This document shows, one piece after another, positions 15,936 to 28,507 of a stretch of DNA of 64,000 nucleotides. Each line of letters starts with the position of its first letter. The stretch's first letter is position 1. This DNA is from Caenorhabditis remanei (lineage: Eukaryota > Nematoda > Chromadorea > Rhabditida > Rhabditidae). Under the pieces are notes generated by a model. The model saw nothing but the letters and a program-made list of their open reading frames with translations. It was not told the DNA's origin and ran no database searches. Made by a program: the position numbers and the translations under genes. The stretch spans positions 9,362,001-9,426,000 of the forward strand of contig NC_071328.1 of NCBI RefSeq assembly GCF_010183535.1, given 5' to 3'.

Positions 15936-17605
15936 ATGTTCGACAAAGATATTCACACAGAGCCCTGGTATCATGGTTTACTTCCAAGGGAAGACATCAA
16001 GGTATTTCCAAGTTAAGTGAGATAAAGTGTGTAAAACTATCAGGCGATGCTTCGTAAAACTGGAGATTTCTTGATTCGAAGTACAGAACCTAAGCAAGGA
16101 GAAGCACGCCAATATGTGCTCTCGGCGATGCAAAACGAAGAGTTGGAGGATGCGGGGGTGAGAGTGTTCGGAACGGAGCCAACAGAACATTTATTATTCA
16201 GGTTAAGCATTACGTGATGCGTGTTAATGATAAAGATCAGATATTTCTGGAAACTAAGGGGTTCGAGACGATTTCCTCATTAGTTAATTACTATGTATCC
16301 TCAAAGGATCCCATCAAAAAGATGACCATTCTAAAAACTCCTATTGTAAAACAAGACTGGGAAATTGAACATTCACAGGTAGAACTAGTGAAAAAACTAG
16401 GAGAAGGTGCTTTTGGCGAAGTCTGGAAAGGAAAAATTACGATGAAAAATGGGAAAGTGGAAGACTGTGCAATCAAGACGGTATTTTCTTGCAATTAACT
16501 GACGAATAGAGATTAAACATTTCAGGCAAAGCTTGAAGCCCTGAACAAGGAACAAATCAAAGAAATCATGCGGGAAGCTCGACTCATGCGAAATTTGGAT
16601 GTAAGGGGAATAGGCAACATAATTATATTTCACAAGCAGTTTTCAGCATCCAAACGTGGTTAAATTTTTTGGTGTCGGTGCAGGACAAGAACCTCTTTAT
16701 GTCATCATGGAGTTGGTAAGCTGGAGTTTCCAGTATGGCAGTGCCAGAAAATTCGCTTACCACTTTTTAGGCAGACTGTGGTGCTCTTGACACATACTTA
16801 CAAAAAAATCCAAACCTTCAACCTCCAAAAAAGATGGAAATGATTTATCAAGCTGCTTGTGGAATTGGTTACATGCATGAAAAGAAACTTCTCCATCGTG
16901 ATATTGCTGCCCGAAACTGTCTTTATGGAGGCGGACAAGTGAAGATTGCTGATTTCGGATTATCACGCGAAGGCATCGTTTATCAAATGGAAATGACGAA
17001 GAAAGTTCCCATTCGATGGTTGGCTCCGGAGACGTTGAAAACTGGAATTTACAGTCCGAAAACTGATGTATTTGCTTTCGGTATCTTGTTTTTCAGAAAA
17101 ACAATTAGTGATAATTTATAAATTTTCAAGGAATAATGGCATGGGAGATCAGTGAGAACGGCAAAGAACCATATCCAGATATGCGTGTAGCCGAAGTTGT
17201 TCCACAAGTGAAGAGTGGCTATCGTATGCGATTCGATCCAGTTCTTGTCGATTTTCGTTTTGGAGATTATGTTACGGTAATAAAAAAATTATGAAAGATT
17301 CTCTCGTATATAGTTTTATTTTGAGAAAAACTGCTGGGGAGAAAATCCTGAGGATCGTGTATCAATGAACGATGTCATTCGTTTTCTTCAGACAACTTTC
17401 TCGTTGAAGCCTGTTATTCAGGCATGTCCGATTAAAGAGCAAGAGATGAAAACAATGAAAGCTATATCGACAAAACGTAAGGAAAAGAAAGAGAAGAAAA
17501 CTAAAAAAGACAAGGTTTTTTGAAACTCTACAATCTGACATTTCTTCAAATGTTTTACAGAACAACAATACAACGACAAAAACTGAAGATCATGACAAGG
17601 CTTGA
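15936..17605 (+). CDS. SH2-domain non-receptor tyrosine kinase (worm Fer-like group)
   Basis: Cytosolic tyrosine kinase that binds phosphotyrosine through its SH2 domain. It starts MFDKDIHTEPWYHGLLPRED, so the SH2 domain begins about residue 11 (WYHG), with the phosphate-binding arginine in GDFLIRST. The kinase domain follows: glycine loop LGEGAFGEVWKG, lysine in CAIKT, catalytic loop HRDIAARN, DFG, P+1 loop KKVPIRWLAPE, and the C-lobe CWGENPEDRVS. All catalytic residues are present. The C-terminus is a lysine-rich tail (KRKEKKEKKTKK). No F-BAR region precedes the SH2 domain, so it matches the short nematode-expanded Fer-like kinases, many of which are expressed in sperm; that expression is inference here. 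Introns are short, and the last tiny exon encodes NNNTTTKTEDHDKA. I cannot give a one-to-one C. elegans gene name with confidence. Confidence 0.85.
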
Positions 17606-17958
17606 GAATCTCAACAGAAAAATTACTTATTTTTTGTATTGGTTCACAGTAAAACGTTGGTTTTTCTATTTAAACATGTTTCTATTAAATCTGAAAAAGT
17701 GATAAAACTTAACTTGTCACGTTAGCGTGGTAGCTTGATTTTCAAAAACGTGACCTCTATGAACTTCCAGCTAATCTGGTTCTGTTCTATATCCCTTTTT
17801 GTCATCACTTAATCAAGTTATTTTCAACGGATTCGGTTAAAAGTGAGACCGTAATATTCACTACCCCTCACAACCTGGGCTAATTCGCTGACAAGTAAGT
17901 TTGAACTGTTTTGAAAAAAACCTTGAAAGCGAAGAAGAATACTCTCAGGATCAAAAGA

Positions 17959-18432
17959 ATGGACAAACCAAAAACTTCAAAAAGAACTACGCCAAGTTTG
18001 CGAACCAAGAAGAAGAATACTGACAGACAAAGGTCAACATCGCGACCCAGCACCCAAAGTTCAGCAAGCACTCCGAGCAGTAAGCAAAAGAAAGACGTAA
18101 GCCAAAACTCTAAAAGAGGAAATGGCGGTGGACCTCCGAAAAATGTGGGGGATCGAGAACCAATGATTGATAACGACAAAAACAAGAAAAAGGAAGAAAA
18201 GAAGAAAGACCCGAAAAAGAAGTCGTCAGAAACAGAGAAGAAGCCAGAGCCTTCTCTAGGAGAGACAAAGGTACGAGTATCGTAGAGTATATATTTATTT
18301 TTACGTAACACTTTTCAGGAAGGTGTTAAAAAGACTGGAGCTGACGCTATCAGTAACATAGAAGTTATTCCTGATAAGAACCCTGCTAAAATGGATGATG
18401 GATACGAGGATTTCGGACCAGGCGCAGCCTGA
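17959..18432 (+). CDS. Small lysine/serine-rich protein, unrecognised
   Basis: About 140 residues in two exons (donor near 18270, acceptor near 18320). The first ATG in the long frame is at 17959 (MDKPKTSKRTTPSLRTKKK). The protein is very basic, with runs such as KKKEEKKKDPKKKSS, and ends in an acidic, glycine-containing tail (DDGYEDFGPGAA). No membrane segment, signal peptide or known domain is visible, and it should be disordered. It lies 350 bp after the SH2 kinase on the same strand and shares lysine-rich composition with that kinase's tail, which may be only coincidence. Coding is supported by a long open frame, a good donor (AAAG/GTACGA) and a TTTTCAG acceptor that keeps the frame. Confidence 0.6.
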
Positions 18433-18568
18433 AACTCTGGTTTTTAACTGTAATAATAATGAATGGGTTCCGGATGAAATATTTATCGTACAATACATAA
18501 CAGGGTACAGATAGGCTCCTAAAAACCGGGGAATGGGCAAGAAATATTATGTCAATGTAGAACGAAAT

Positions 18569-19965
18569 CTAGTCAAATTTAATTATTGTTTTTCCACGAC
18601 CGCTCAATCGAGACACTTTTTCATACGCATTTTCAAGATCTTCAAATCTCATGACTTGTTGGACGATTGGTACAATCTGGAACAGGAAATCATTCCGTTG
18701 TATTTCATCTACATGAATAGCTCACCTTTCCGTCTTCAGCAAAACGAGAAAGTTGAGCCATCAGATCTGAGCTTGGCGTGAAAAACGCATAGGAGAACCA
18801 GCGACCTTTAAGGTGACTCTGAAAAATTTATGGAGCTTCTCAATTAATATATCGACTTTGTTTTTGAATACCTGAAAGGATCTTTCAAAGTGCTTCATGG
18901 CTGTCGAGGCCAGGCCCAGTGGAACTCCATGGTTATCCATTTCACGCATCAACGGGGACACAATCGAGACGTGTACACAATTTCGCCATACTCCCATTAC
19001 CTGAAAACAGACTGATATATTATAAAAAGCGTCATGAAAGTATTCAGCCTACGTTGTCACTCCATCTGGCTAAAGGTGAATCAACTGTATCGAAAATAAC
19101 TTCAAATGGAGCATGTTCTACAAGTTGTTGAGTTGCCTCCTCCGATGAGTAGTCGACAGGAATTGCACCAAGCTTTTTGACCAACTCAAAACTGGAATTC
19201 CAAAAAATCAATGATATTGATTAACTTGATCTACCTGTCTTTTCCACAGGTTGCCACAATTTTCTCGCATCCCCACGCTTTCAATAATTGAATTGCCATA
19301 CTTCCAACACCTCCAGCACCTCCATGAATTAGTACTCGTTGAGTTTTAGCATTTCTCTGATTGACTCGCGCTACTGAAAATGCCGAAAACGCTGTGGAAG
19401 CGACGTAAGGAAGTGCAGCAGCTTGTTCGAAGCTCAAATTGGCTGGTTTCTTGGAGCAAAGATTTGATTCGGTAACAACAAACTCTGCGTGAGTTCCGGG
19501 TTGAATTACGGGAACAACTGCCATTACCTAAAAGATTTCTTAGTTTGTTGTCGCCTTTGCGATTCGTGTACCTCATCACCAGGAGCCAAATTATGTACAT
19601 CGCCTCCAACTGCGTCGACAATAGCGGTGCAATCTCTTCCAGGAATCAAAGGGAATCTACTTGCAGCAAAATCACATGATTCGATCTTTTTCCATGTTCC
19701 TAGAAACTCTCTACCGTATCCTTGAGACATTTCGACGTCTATTGGATTCACAGAAGCGGCCTGAGATGTTTATGAAGACTTATTAAACTTTTCTCATGTG
19801 ATTCTAAAAAATTACTTTAACTTTCAAAATCACTTGTCCTGGTTTATTGATTATTGGAATCGGAACTTCTCTCATTTCAACTCCAGTACCATTTTCAGAA
19901 ACCCACGCACGCATAGTGGATGGTCTTGTGGAGAAGAATCGTCGGAGGGGAAACTTTTGGAACAT
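18569..19965 (-). CDS. rad-8: Mitochondrial MDR-family NADPH oxidoreductase (RTN4IP1 homologue)
   Basis: Quinone-oxidoreductase-like member of the zinc-independent MDR family; human RTN4IP1/OPA10 is mitochondrial, and C. elegans rad-8 mutants are sensitive to oxygen and methyl viologen. The chosen start (19963-19965) gives MFQKFPLRRFFSTRPSTM, a good mitochondrial targeting sequence, before the catalytic domain MRAWVSENGTGVEMREVP. The cofactor site is visible as RVLIHGGAGGVGSMAIQLLK (about 19280-19340). The last exon ends SRLSGRGKTIIKFD (stop 18569-18571). About seven exons are present. The open frame continues about 170 bp upstream of this Met, but that part lacks targeting-sequence character, so I prefer the later start. 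It is divergent from rpt-5. Confidence 0.85.
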
Positions 19966-20600
19966 TCTTGAGATTTTTGGTTTTCCAGAGTAACTTTCAG
20001 CGACAACTTGTGGAAGTAGATGCCACGAATATGTGTTCACCTGACTGATTGTCGTCAGATCAAATGCCGGGCGTGCGGTACACCAATACGCGCAAATACA
20101 CATATCATCTTTTTCAAAATTTTTAACTCTGTTCAATTTTCTTGTTTTTCACCATATCTATCGTGGTTTTATCTACTTTCTATCACAAAATGTGATAAAA
20201 TGTTATAGAAAATCTGTTTTCGCACTGTTAGTTACCATATATTACGAATCTTCTTTCTTACAACTCCAAATATGTTCACATTTCTATTCATCGATGATGA
20301 TATCATCTGCTTCGACATTTTATACTTTTAATTTTTTTTATTGTTCTATTTGAAATTGCGCGTATGGTTTCTTGTCAGTATCGCTAGTTAACCTATTATA
20401 ATTTTTCAAAACAAAAACTAAAAGCCAAAACAAACATTTCCTGGATAACTTTATTTTTAAAAAACCGCATGGAATTCTCACTTTTCAAGCTTAACAATGT
20501 TTTTTGCAAGACTTGATCAGAAATCCTATTGCTCTCCGTTTTCCCGCTTTTACTTTCTGTCTTTACATGGTTTCGTTTTTCAGCGTCCAAGAATCTCAAA
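19966..20600. other. Divergent promoter region between rad-8 and rpt-5
   Basis: This 635-bp A/T-rich stretch separates two divergent genes. The only site I can support is a splice acceptor just before rpt-5 (listed separately). No RNA gene or repeat is evident. Confidence 0.4.
20570..20583 (+). promoter_or_regulatory. Splice acceptor 17 nt before the rpt-5 ATG, probable SL trans-splice site
   Basis: A T-rich TTTCGTTTTTCAG ends 17 nt before the ATG. No matching coding exon lies upstream, so this is either the end of a 5'UTR intron or, more likely in Caenorhabditis, a spliced-leader acceptor. Confidence 0.55.
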
Positions 20601-22079
20601 ATGTCTCAAACCCCACCGCCAAAAGACGGAAAAGCTCCAGATGCGATGGACGTCGACGACGCTATTGACGAGGAGGTTTTGAGAATGTCAACAGAAGATC
20701 TAAAGAGCCGCATTCATTTATTGGACAACGAGATTCGCATTATGAGAAGCGAAGTACAGCGAATCAACCATTCAGCCACAACTCTCAAAGAACGTATCAA
20801 GGAGAACACTGAACGCATCAAAGTTAACAAAACACTTCCTTACCTTGTATCAAATGTGGTCGAGCTTCTGGATCTCGAAGATAATCTTGAGGAGGAGGGT
20901 GCCAATGTTGATCTTGATGCTCAGAAGACAAAGTGTGCCGTTATCAAAACTTCTACTCGTGCCACTTACTTCCTTCCAGTTGTTGGTTTGGTAGACCCAG
21001 ATGAGCTCAAGCCTGGAGATCTTGTTGGAGTTAACAAAGACTCCTACTTGATTCTTGAGAAGTTACCAGCAGAGTACGACTCCCGTGTCAAGGCAATGGA
21101 GGTTGATGAGAGACCAACTGAGCAGTATTCAGATATTGGAGGATGCGATAAACAGATTCAAGAGCTCATTGAAGCTGTTGTATTGCCAATGACTCATAAG
21201 GACCGTTTTGTCAATCTGGGTATTCACCCACCGAAGGGTGTGCTTATGTATGGCCCACCAGGTGATTGAAAATATTTATTATTATCACAAATAGTGATTT
21301 TTAAGGTACCGGAAAAACCATGATGGCTCGTGCTGTAGCCGCCCAAACCAAATCGACGTTCTTGAAATTGGCGGGCCCACAACTTGTACAAATGTTCATC
21401 GGAGATGGAGCGAAACTTGTACGTGATGCATTCGCTCTTGCCAAGGAGAAGGCACCAGCCATTATCTTCATTGACGAGTTGGATGCTATCGGTAAGGCGC
21501 AATCTGATACGTTACTGAATAACAGTTCAGTTATTTAGGTACAAAACGTTTTGATTCCGAGAAAGCTGGAGATCGTGAGGTGCAACGTACAATGTTGGAG
21601 CTGCTCAATCAGTTAGATGGATTCCAACCAAATGATGACATTAAGGTATTGTGCAAAACTCTTAACGATTTTCTTAAACTAAATATCCAGGTTATTGCCG
21701 CGACCAATCGTATCGATGTTCTCGATCCTGCTCTTCTTCGTTCCGGTCGACTTGATCGTAAAATTGAACTCCCTCATCCAAATGAGGATGCTCGCGCCAG
21801 AATTATGCAGATTCACTCCAGAAAAATGAATGTCAAGTAAGTATTTAATAAGCTTCAGACTAACATGGTGGAATTTTTTCTTTCAGCAAGGATGTAAACT
21901 TTGAAGAATTGGCTCGTTGTACAGACGATTTCAATGGTGCTCAGTGCAAAGCAGTTTGTGTAGAAGCTGGTATGATTGCACTCCGTCGTGATGCTACTGA
22001 GATTCTTCATGAAGATTTTATGGATGCTATTTTGGAAGTACAGGCAAAGAAGAAGGCTTCTCTTAACTACTACGCCTAG
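20601..22079 (+). CDS. rpt-5: 26S proteasome regulatory ATPase subunit 6A (RPT5/PSMC3)
   Basis: AAA ATPase of the 19S base that unfolds substrates and opens the 20S gate. The start [20 protein letters not shown] is followed by a coiled coil (about residues 35-75), an OB fold, and the AAA domain. Walker A (GPPG/GTGKT) is split by an intron at 21265; Walker B is [11 protein letters not shown]; an arginine-finger region [10 protein letters not shown] is present. It ends LNYYA, a C-terminal HbYX motif that docks in the 20S alpha ring, as known for RPT5. Length (about 430 residues) is normal. Five exons have short introns of 45-55 nt. This is one of the most certain calls in the window. Confidence 0.95.
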
Positions 22080-22438
22080 TTATTCTCATTTTTTCCCCTG
22101 TCTCTGTTTTACGGTCCCCGTTTTTTCCGATCCCCGATACTTCTCACTCGTTTTTTCTTTACTTTTTGTATTTTTTCCACCACGCTCTTCATTTTTCTCC
22201 GTGGAAACCTAATTTATTTCGGATCAATGTGCATAAACGATCATCAGGATTGAAGACACATGTAGATACTGCTGTGGCTGACAACTGTCTTGCAAGCAAA
22301 TGGCAAATGAGAACTGACAAAAATAAATGGGAAAACATTTATTTTTTCGGATAAGACAGAAAAAAAACGACTATTCGGTGTAAAAAAATCTGAAAATGAA
22401 ATCTCAAATCTGTTATCAAGAATAGAGTACCGTAGAAC

Positions 22439-22607
22439 CTGTAATATAAGCTTATGTCCTTCTATTTTTCAAACCCTCTGATAGTAAAAGTGTCCGTGTA
22501 ATAGAGGGGTTCTTCAATTAAAGGGTTTCCTTCTATTTTTCAATTGCACCGTACGACTGTCCTCCTAGTAAAAGGTAGTTCCAATTTCTGGGGTCCTTCT
22601 ATTACAG
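22439..22607. repeat. Short interspersed inverted-repeat element (MITE-like)
   Basis: The ends are CTGTAATATAAG and CTTCTATTACAG, related as inverted termini (CTGTAATA common). Inside, CCTTCTATTTTTCAA occurs twice, with a partial third copy (CCTTCTATTA) at the right end. It lies between rpt-5 and the phosphatase gene. I see no clear target-site duplication. A genome-wide copy count would decide. Confidence 0.4.
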
Positions 22608-22763
22608 TTTGCAAGGTATCAAGTACATCAAAACTTTCACGTTCTTAAATGTTATGTGACACTCCAGCTCGGCCTTTTCAAATTCAAAAATGCTGGGGCG
22701 ATGAGAGAAAGGTTTTTTATTCATTAGCAGGAAAAGTAAACAGTCTAGTTGATTGGTAATACT

Positions 22764-25700
22764 ATGTTTTCACTGTTTCCGTCTCTCAAAAAGCTACGGC
22801 GAAAGTATTCTAAGGATGACCACAAAAATTCGAAAGTGGAGAAACGGAGAGAGAGAAATCTGAAGTTCGTCCACATGATTGTTGAACAAATCACCACGAA
22901 CTATCAAGAAGAAACGGTTAGTTTTGAAAATATTTTTGTATCAGATGGGTTGTTTCCAGTTTTTACCGTTCGAGATCCAGCAGCATTTGAACAGAATTTT
23001 GCTAGAACACAGTGAGGAAATAGGGAGAGTCGCGGTCGATGTGACTGGTGAAACATTAGTCATTGGAGATACTCATGCACAATTTTCTTATCTTTTTGCG
23101 ATTCTCTGTAACAGCTTATATGTTCACGAAAACGGAGGATATTTGAAACGGAACGTGAAGTACTGTAAACTGAGAAGTAGTACATTGTCTATGAGACGAA
23201 ATACAACTTTCAGGCTGACATTCCTCGGTGACTATGTCGACCGTGGAACAGAAAGCTTGAGATGCCTCAATTTATTGTTTTGTTTGAGATTCATGTTTGG
23301 GAATCAAATACAACTTCTACGTGGAAATCACGAGACCCGGAGTATTAACTTGAAATATGGTTTGAATGTGAGTGGACTTCGAAAGCATTCGACTTCATTA
23401 GGTTCCGAAATTTGAGTTTCGATAATAACGCGATAAATTCAGAATAGTCGGCACGTCGAAAAATAAGTTTGACACGTCTATTTCAGAAAGAGTGCACTCG
23501 TATATATTCTCAGCAACAAGGAAATGAAATTTTCGAAAGCTGGAACCGTATCTTCAACCACTTGCCATATATAGCAAGAATCAATATGAAAGTTATTTGT
23601 ATGCATGGGGGAATCCCAAGTGGTTTCAAATCATTGACATTTAAAACGTTGCGAAATGTGAGTTCGGAGATTATTGTCTAGGTTCGGTTGCAGTAGATGA
23701 GGCGCTTCGTGATTCGAACTTGATGTGGTTTTATATTATACTTGTCCCTGTCAGGATGCATGGTAAACCCTAGGATTTCTCACCTATTTTGGATACCCTG
23801 TGAAAGCCAGATTTCACAAATTCGTTTTTTTAAACAGTGCCTGGACAGGGTGTCCATTTCTCTAGTCCTGGAATCGCTTGATAGTTTTTTTTAAATCTAA
23901 AATTTTGGCTTCAGATGAAACCTACAGAAGCTAATTCTTCCATGTTTGCTGTTTTCAATGAATTATTGTGGAATGATCCTTCTCGACGTGCTGAAATACT
24001 TGCGCCAGCAAAGTTGAGCAAAACTAAGAAACCAATTGATATTCTGTTTCTTCCAGAGACGCTTTGTTTGAACCTAACATAAATAGAAATACAGGTAAAG
24101 TTTTCAATGAAATCGCTCTGAAGGATTTTTGCAAACATTTTGGTGTCGATATAGTTGTACGGGCTCACGAGGTTTGGTTTGAAAACTGAATGGATTAGTG
24201 ACAGCTTATGGGTTTCAGGAGGTTGTTGACGGGTTCGAAGTGTATGCAGGTGGACAACTCATTACGTTGTTTTCTGCGGTGAACTACGGTAATAATGAGG
24301 TATGTCAATTTCTTGTTCGTAGAAACAGTCATATGAAACAACTGTAGAGTCCCGCTGCCACACTATTATTCAAGTCGAATGGAGAGATTATTGTACATGA
24401 ATACGATCCACAGTTGATCCAAGACGATGAAAGAGAAAAACAGGACTTGAAGTTTGACGAAGATCTTACTGTTTAGTACGGTACTGATACACTGTTTTAG
24501 TACTAATACATTATTTTCAGTGAAGAACTGGACACACAAAAACCCATGAATACATGTAATCATTTTTCTGCCGTTTTTCGGATGCAGCATAACTCTAGTA
24601 CACAAATTAATTCTTTCAGCTGCAATCGCTGCTGTTCCTACTGTGGCTGTTATTGGTTTCATTGCTGGAGCTTATTATCTTAGTGGTAAGCAATACATGT
24701 AACTATGATAAATGTGTTCTTTTTTATCGAAATGCCAAGTGTGTACTAGATCTTTATAGCTGAATAGATCCGCTGGACAAATACTGCAAATAAATTATTT
24801 CAGACAAGATTTCTGCACCTGGAACAGCTTTGAGTGCGACACAAGATCTTTTTGCTCAAAAGTCAGCAGTGTTCACTCGAGTTGTCAATGGAATCTCTAT
24901 TAACCAACAGCTTGTAAACGGACCATTCGACGAAGATCAATTGATGAAGGAGCTGTTTCCGTTGGGATCCAACATCTCTCTTAGGCATTTCGGCAATTCT
25001 ACAATCTCCAAACTTCCTGATGATTTCAAATTGCTGCAAACAGTTATTGGGAGTAAGTGCACTGGAGACAGCGGATGTGGGATTCACAAAATCATGATTG
25101 CGGAAATGAACAAAACCGAAGAGATGGATAAAGATTTTCACTCGTTTGAGAAGCTATTGATCGACCCCCAAACACAAAATGGAACTGTAAATTTCACGTC
25201 TCAAAACATGACTATAACTGTTCCAACGGACAGTGTGAGAGGCTGGACGACGAAACTCCAAGATCTCAAAAAAATTATGAATGGAAAAACAAAGAATATG
25301 GAGACGTTTTTTTGGAAAGTGGGAGAGTTGAAGGAGGTCTTAAAAAATTTCGAAAACACGTCGAAAGAGTTGAAAAAATTAAACGATTTTTTGGTCGACA
25401 TCCACGACAAAGTCACCGAAAAGCTAAAATGATGTCGTTAATCGCTAAGTTAAGCTCAGTCCAGCAGTTCAAACAAGAATTGGAAACTACGCAGATAAGG
25501 TATAATAATCTCGTTTCGCAACTAACAAGTGAATTCATGGTGGATATAAAGTTAAAACTGAAAGAATTGATGTTGATAGGACCAACTTCACAAATGGAAA
25601 AGAATCTCACAGTTGGCTTTCCAAATGGATTTGCTGATATGAGACTTGTATTATCCGATCATCAGAACGAATGGCTAACGAACCTTCTGAATTTTGGCAA

Positions 25701-28352
25701 GGATTTGAAACAACTGACATTGAGACTGAAGCCATTGAAGGAGCTGGTAACAGATGTGGAACCAATCTATAAAAGTTGGAAGGAGATTGATTACGAATCA
25801 GCTAGCCATTCTTTATTTGAAATGAACTCATTTGTGGATAGCCTAATTGTTCCTTCAGAAATTGTTAAAGTGCTCGAAGATGTTCACAACTGTATGAGCA
25901 ACGTTGATCTAAATGATAAATTCCACGTAGATATGGATGCATCAATGAAAAAACTGAATGAAACTACAACTGAGTTGAACATAGTCATAACCCCTATCAG
26001 TGTATTTAATCAACCGGAATCTGTCAAAGCAATTGGAGAACTTATCGCCGCCATAAGAAATGATGAAACCGGTTCTTACTCGCGGATCGAAAATGTCAAA
26101 ACATTCAATATATCTATCAGTATTTTGGAAAATCTTCATACCTCTTTGAATGCAATAAAACTAGAGAAATTTGAAGAGTCACTTGATTTTATCAACACGC
26201 TCAAAAGTTTATTCGTGACACCATTCCATAAATGGAGTGGAAAAGTAGATTTTCCGAAACTAGTCTCGTGTATGGGAAAAACACAATTCCAGAAGAAAAT
26301 TGAGATGTTGAACCTATCGGCGACGAGGCTCGCACTCATGACACCAGAGAATCCTCAAGTTTTAGACATTGATAAACTTATCACTTCAATTGAAAAGCCC
26401 AGTCATTTGGTTAAAACAATAAAAATAAAACTTCCGAAACGGTACCGTCGTCGTCGCGCAACCGATAAGATATTTCTGAAAAACGCAGGAATGAGTTCGA
26501 AAGATCTTGGAGATATCAATTTGCTTGTTCAGAAACTGATCAGTGTCAAGAAACTAGAGCAACATTTGCAGAACTTGATCAACGGAAAGAAAACTATATT
26601 TGATATCATTGAAAAGGCCACTGACTCAATTGAGAAGAAGTCTTTGAAGATGTTGTGGAACGACAATACAGTTAAATCGTTGGAGAATATTCTCAAGATA
26701 GCCACAAAACTGGATGAGCGGATCAAAACTCAAAAAAAGATTGAAATGATCACCGATTTCAAAGATCCATTCAATATTGCTTCTGAGGTTAACGAGTCAA
26801 AAGTAGATACCAAACAAATGGAGAAAGCATTACGCGGAAAAGTTCAGGACAAATTGTTAGCTGAAAGTCTGAATGCATTGAAAACGTTGGATCTAAAGTT
26901 CGCAAAATATGACAAGACGAAAACTGAGAAAGCTTTAAGCAATGTGCAGCAGTACTTTGATTCATTGTTTGGAATCAGCAGAGGAGTCACATCTACATCT
27001 GCACAAACGGAAACTGATAACACGTAAGTACTCAGGAGCTGTAGTATAAATTTCTAAGGTCCTTCAGCTATTATTACATTGGTGGGGTGGGTCTATTCAT
27101 CCTTGCTGCTGGAACATGTGCGGGTATATTCTTCTGCCTAAAAAGAAATAAGAAAAATGAGAATCATACATCCAACAGTAAAAGCACTGGTTCAAAAAAC
27201 AGTGACGGCAAAGCTGTCAATAAAATGGAACGTGGATTGGCATCTACTGGAAAAAGTTCTTTGACGACGGGCAGCAAGTCGACATCTGTTACTCAATCAG
27301 CATCCACAGTATCAACTGCATCATCTACTAACACAGCAAGTAAACCCACTCACCCACAGACAACTAAGAATGCTTCAAAGACATCTAAAAGAGTGAGAAC
27401 ATACAGAAAAGGAGTAGAAGTAATCCCTATCACAGTTCAAGGTGATAGAAATTTTCAGATTATTAAAAACCCAGGTAAGGCTAAATACTGTTCAACTTTT
27501 CTTGAAAGTTTTCCAATTTGAAGACGGAAATTTCTTCATTGAACATTCATCTGGTCGGCTAGGATGGTCTGCGAAAACGCCCAATCCGAATATCGAAGTA
27601 CCTGAAGACACGAAAAAAGAACTTCCCATGAAAAAAATAAAAGATGCTTTCAAAATATTGGACGAAACAAACGTGAGTTTTTTCTCATGAACAAAATTTC
27701 AATATATCCACATAGTATTGAATAATATGCCACAAGAAATTTTGACCAGACGCTAACTTTTTTTCAGACCGCATCCCGTATTCCTAAGACAATCAATGCC
27801 ACTACGACTACACCTACAGAAACCAAGAAGATTAATGTTACACCTTGGACTGAAGCAGTGGTGAGCTCGTAAAAATATGTTTGCTCTAGATAGATAGAAT
27901 AGAATACACCAACTGAAACTTTAAAAAAATATTTCAGCTCATCAATAGCTACCGAAAAGAGGAACTGCAAGCAAACATGCAGACATTAGACCTCAGTAAC
28001 TGGCAAAGTAAATTGAAAAAGGAAGTATTTGTAATCGGAAATAGTTTCGACAATGTCTTGGTTTGTGCCATTTATATTAATTCGAAAAAGGTTTTCTGTT
28101 CAGCCCGCGAAAATTCAGTCCATTGAAGAACCATTGATTGACGCGACTCAAGAGAGTGAAGTTTCGACAAAAGTTTTAAAAACTGCTGAATCTGTCATTC
28201 CAGTCAAAGCTTCTGGTTCAAATATAAATACCGCTGAAGAATTTGAATCTGCTGAAAATGCGGACTGGGATGAAAAAGGAAGAGAAGCTGAGACCCAGAT
28301 GAAAGAGCTCTTAAGAAAAACCCGACTTGGATCCGTTCCTCTAAAGAAATAA
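22764..28352 (+). CDS. PP1-type phosphatase, probably continuous with a membrane protein carrying a WSN domain (alternatively two adjacent genes)
   Basis: 22764-24475 encodes a PP1-like serine/threonine phosphatase: GDTHAQ, GDYVDRG, GNHETR, HGGIPS, WNDP and RAHE carry the expected metal and phosphate ligands. A basic N-terminal tail (KKLRRKYSKDDHK) precedes it. The frame can end at TAG 24474-24476, or splice from 24475 to 24521 through a 45-nt intron (GTACGG...TTATTTTCAG) and continue in frame. It then passes a 20-residue hydrophobic segment (AAVPTVAVIGFIAGAYYL) into a WSN domain (about 24830-25030, VVNGISINQQLVNG), long coiled coils, a second membrane segment (about 27080-27140), and a Ser/Thr/Lys-rich tail ending LGSVPLKK. 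There is a frame break at about 25425-25432 (see findings). WSN domains are nematode extracellular modules, some of them joined to phosphatases. If two genes, the second starts at 24546. Confidence 0.65.
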
Positions 28353-28507
28353 AGAATTTGATGATGAACATTGATTTAAAAAACACATTGAACAATTGTC
28401 TTGATAGTAAATAGCTAGTTCTTTCCAAAATATTACTTTATTAACAAACGTAACTCTGGCTTTGAGTAAATCAATATCATTTACATTTATTTTTTAATCC
28501 GAGACAA

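Noticed and set aside
19966..20136. N-terminal extension of rad-8
   Set aside because: Open frame only; the downstream Met begins a typical mitochondrial targeting sequence.
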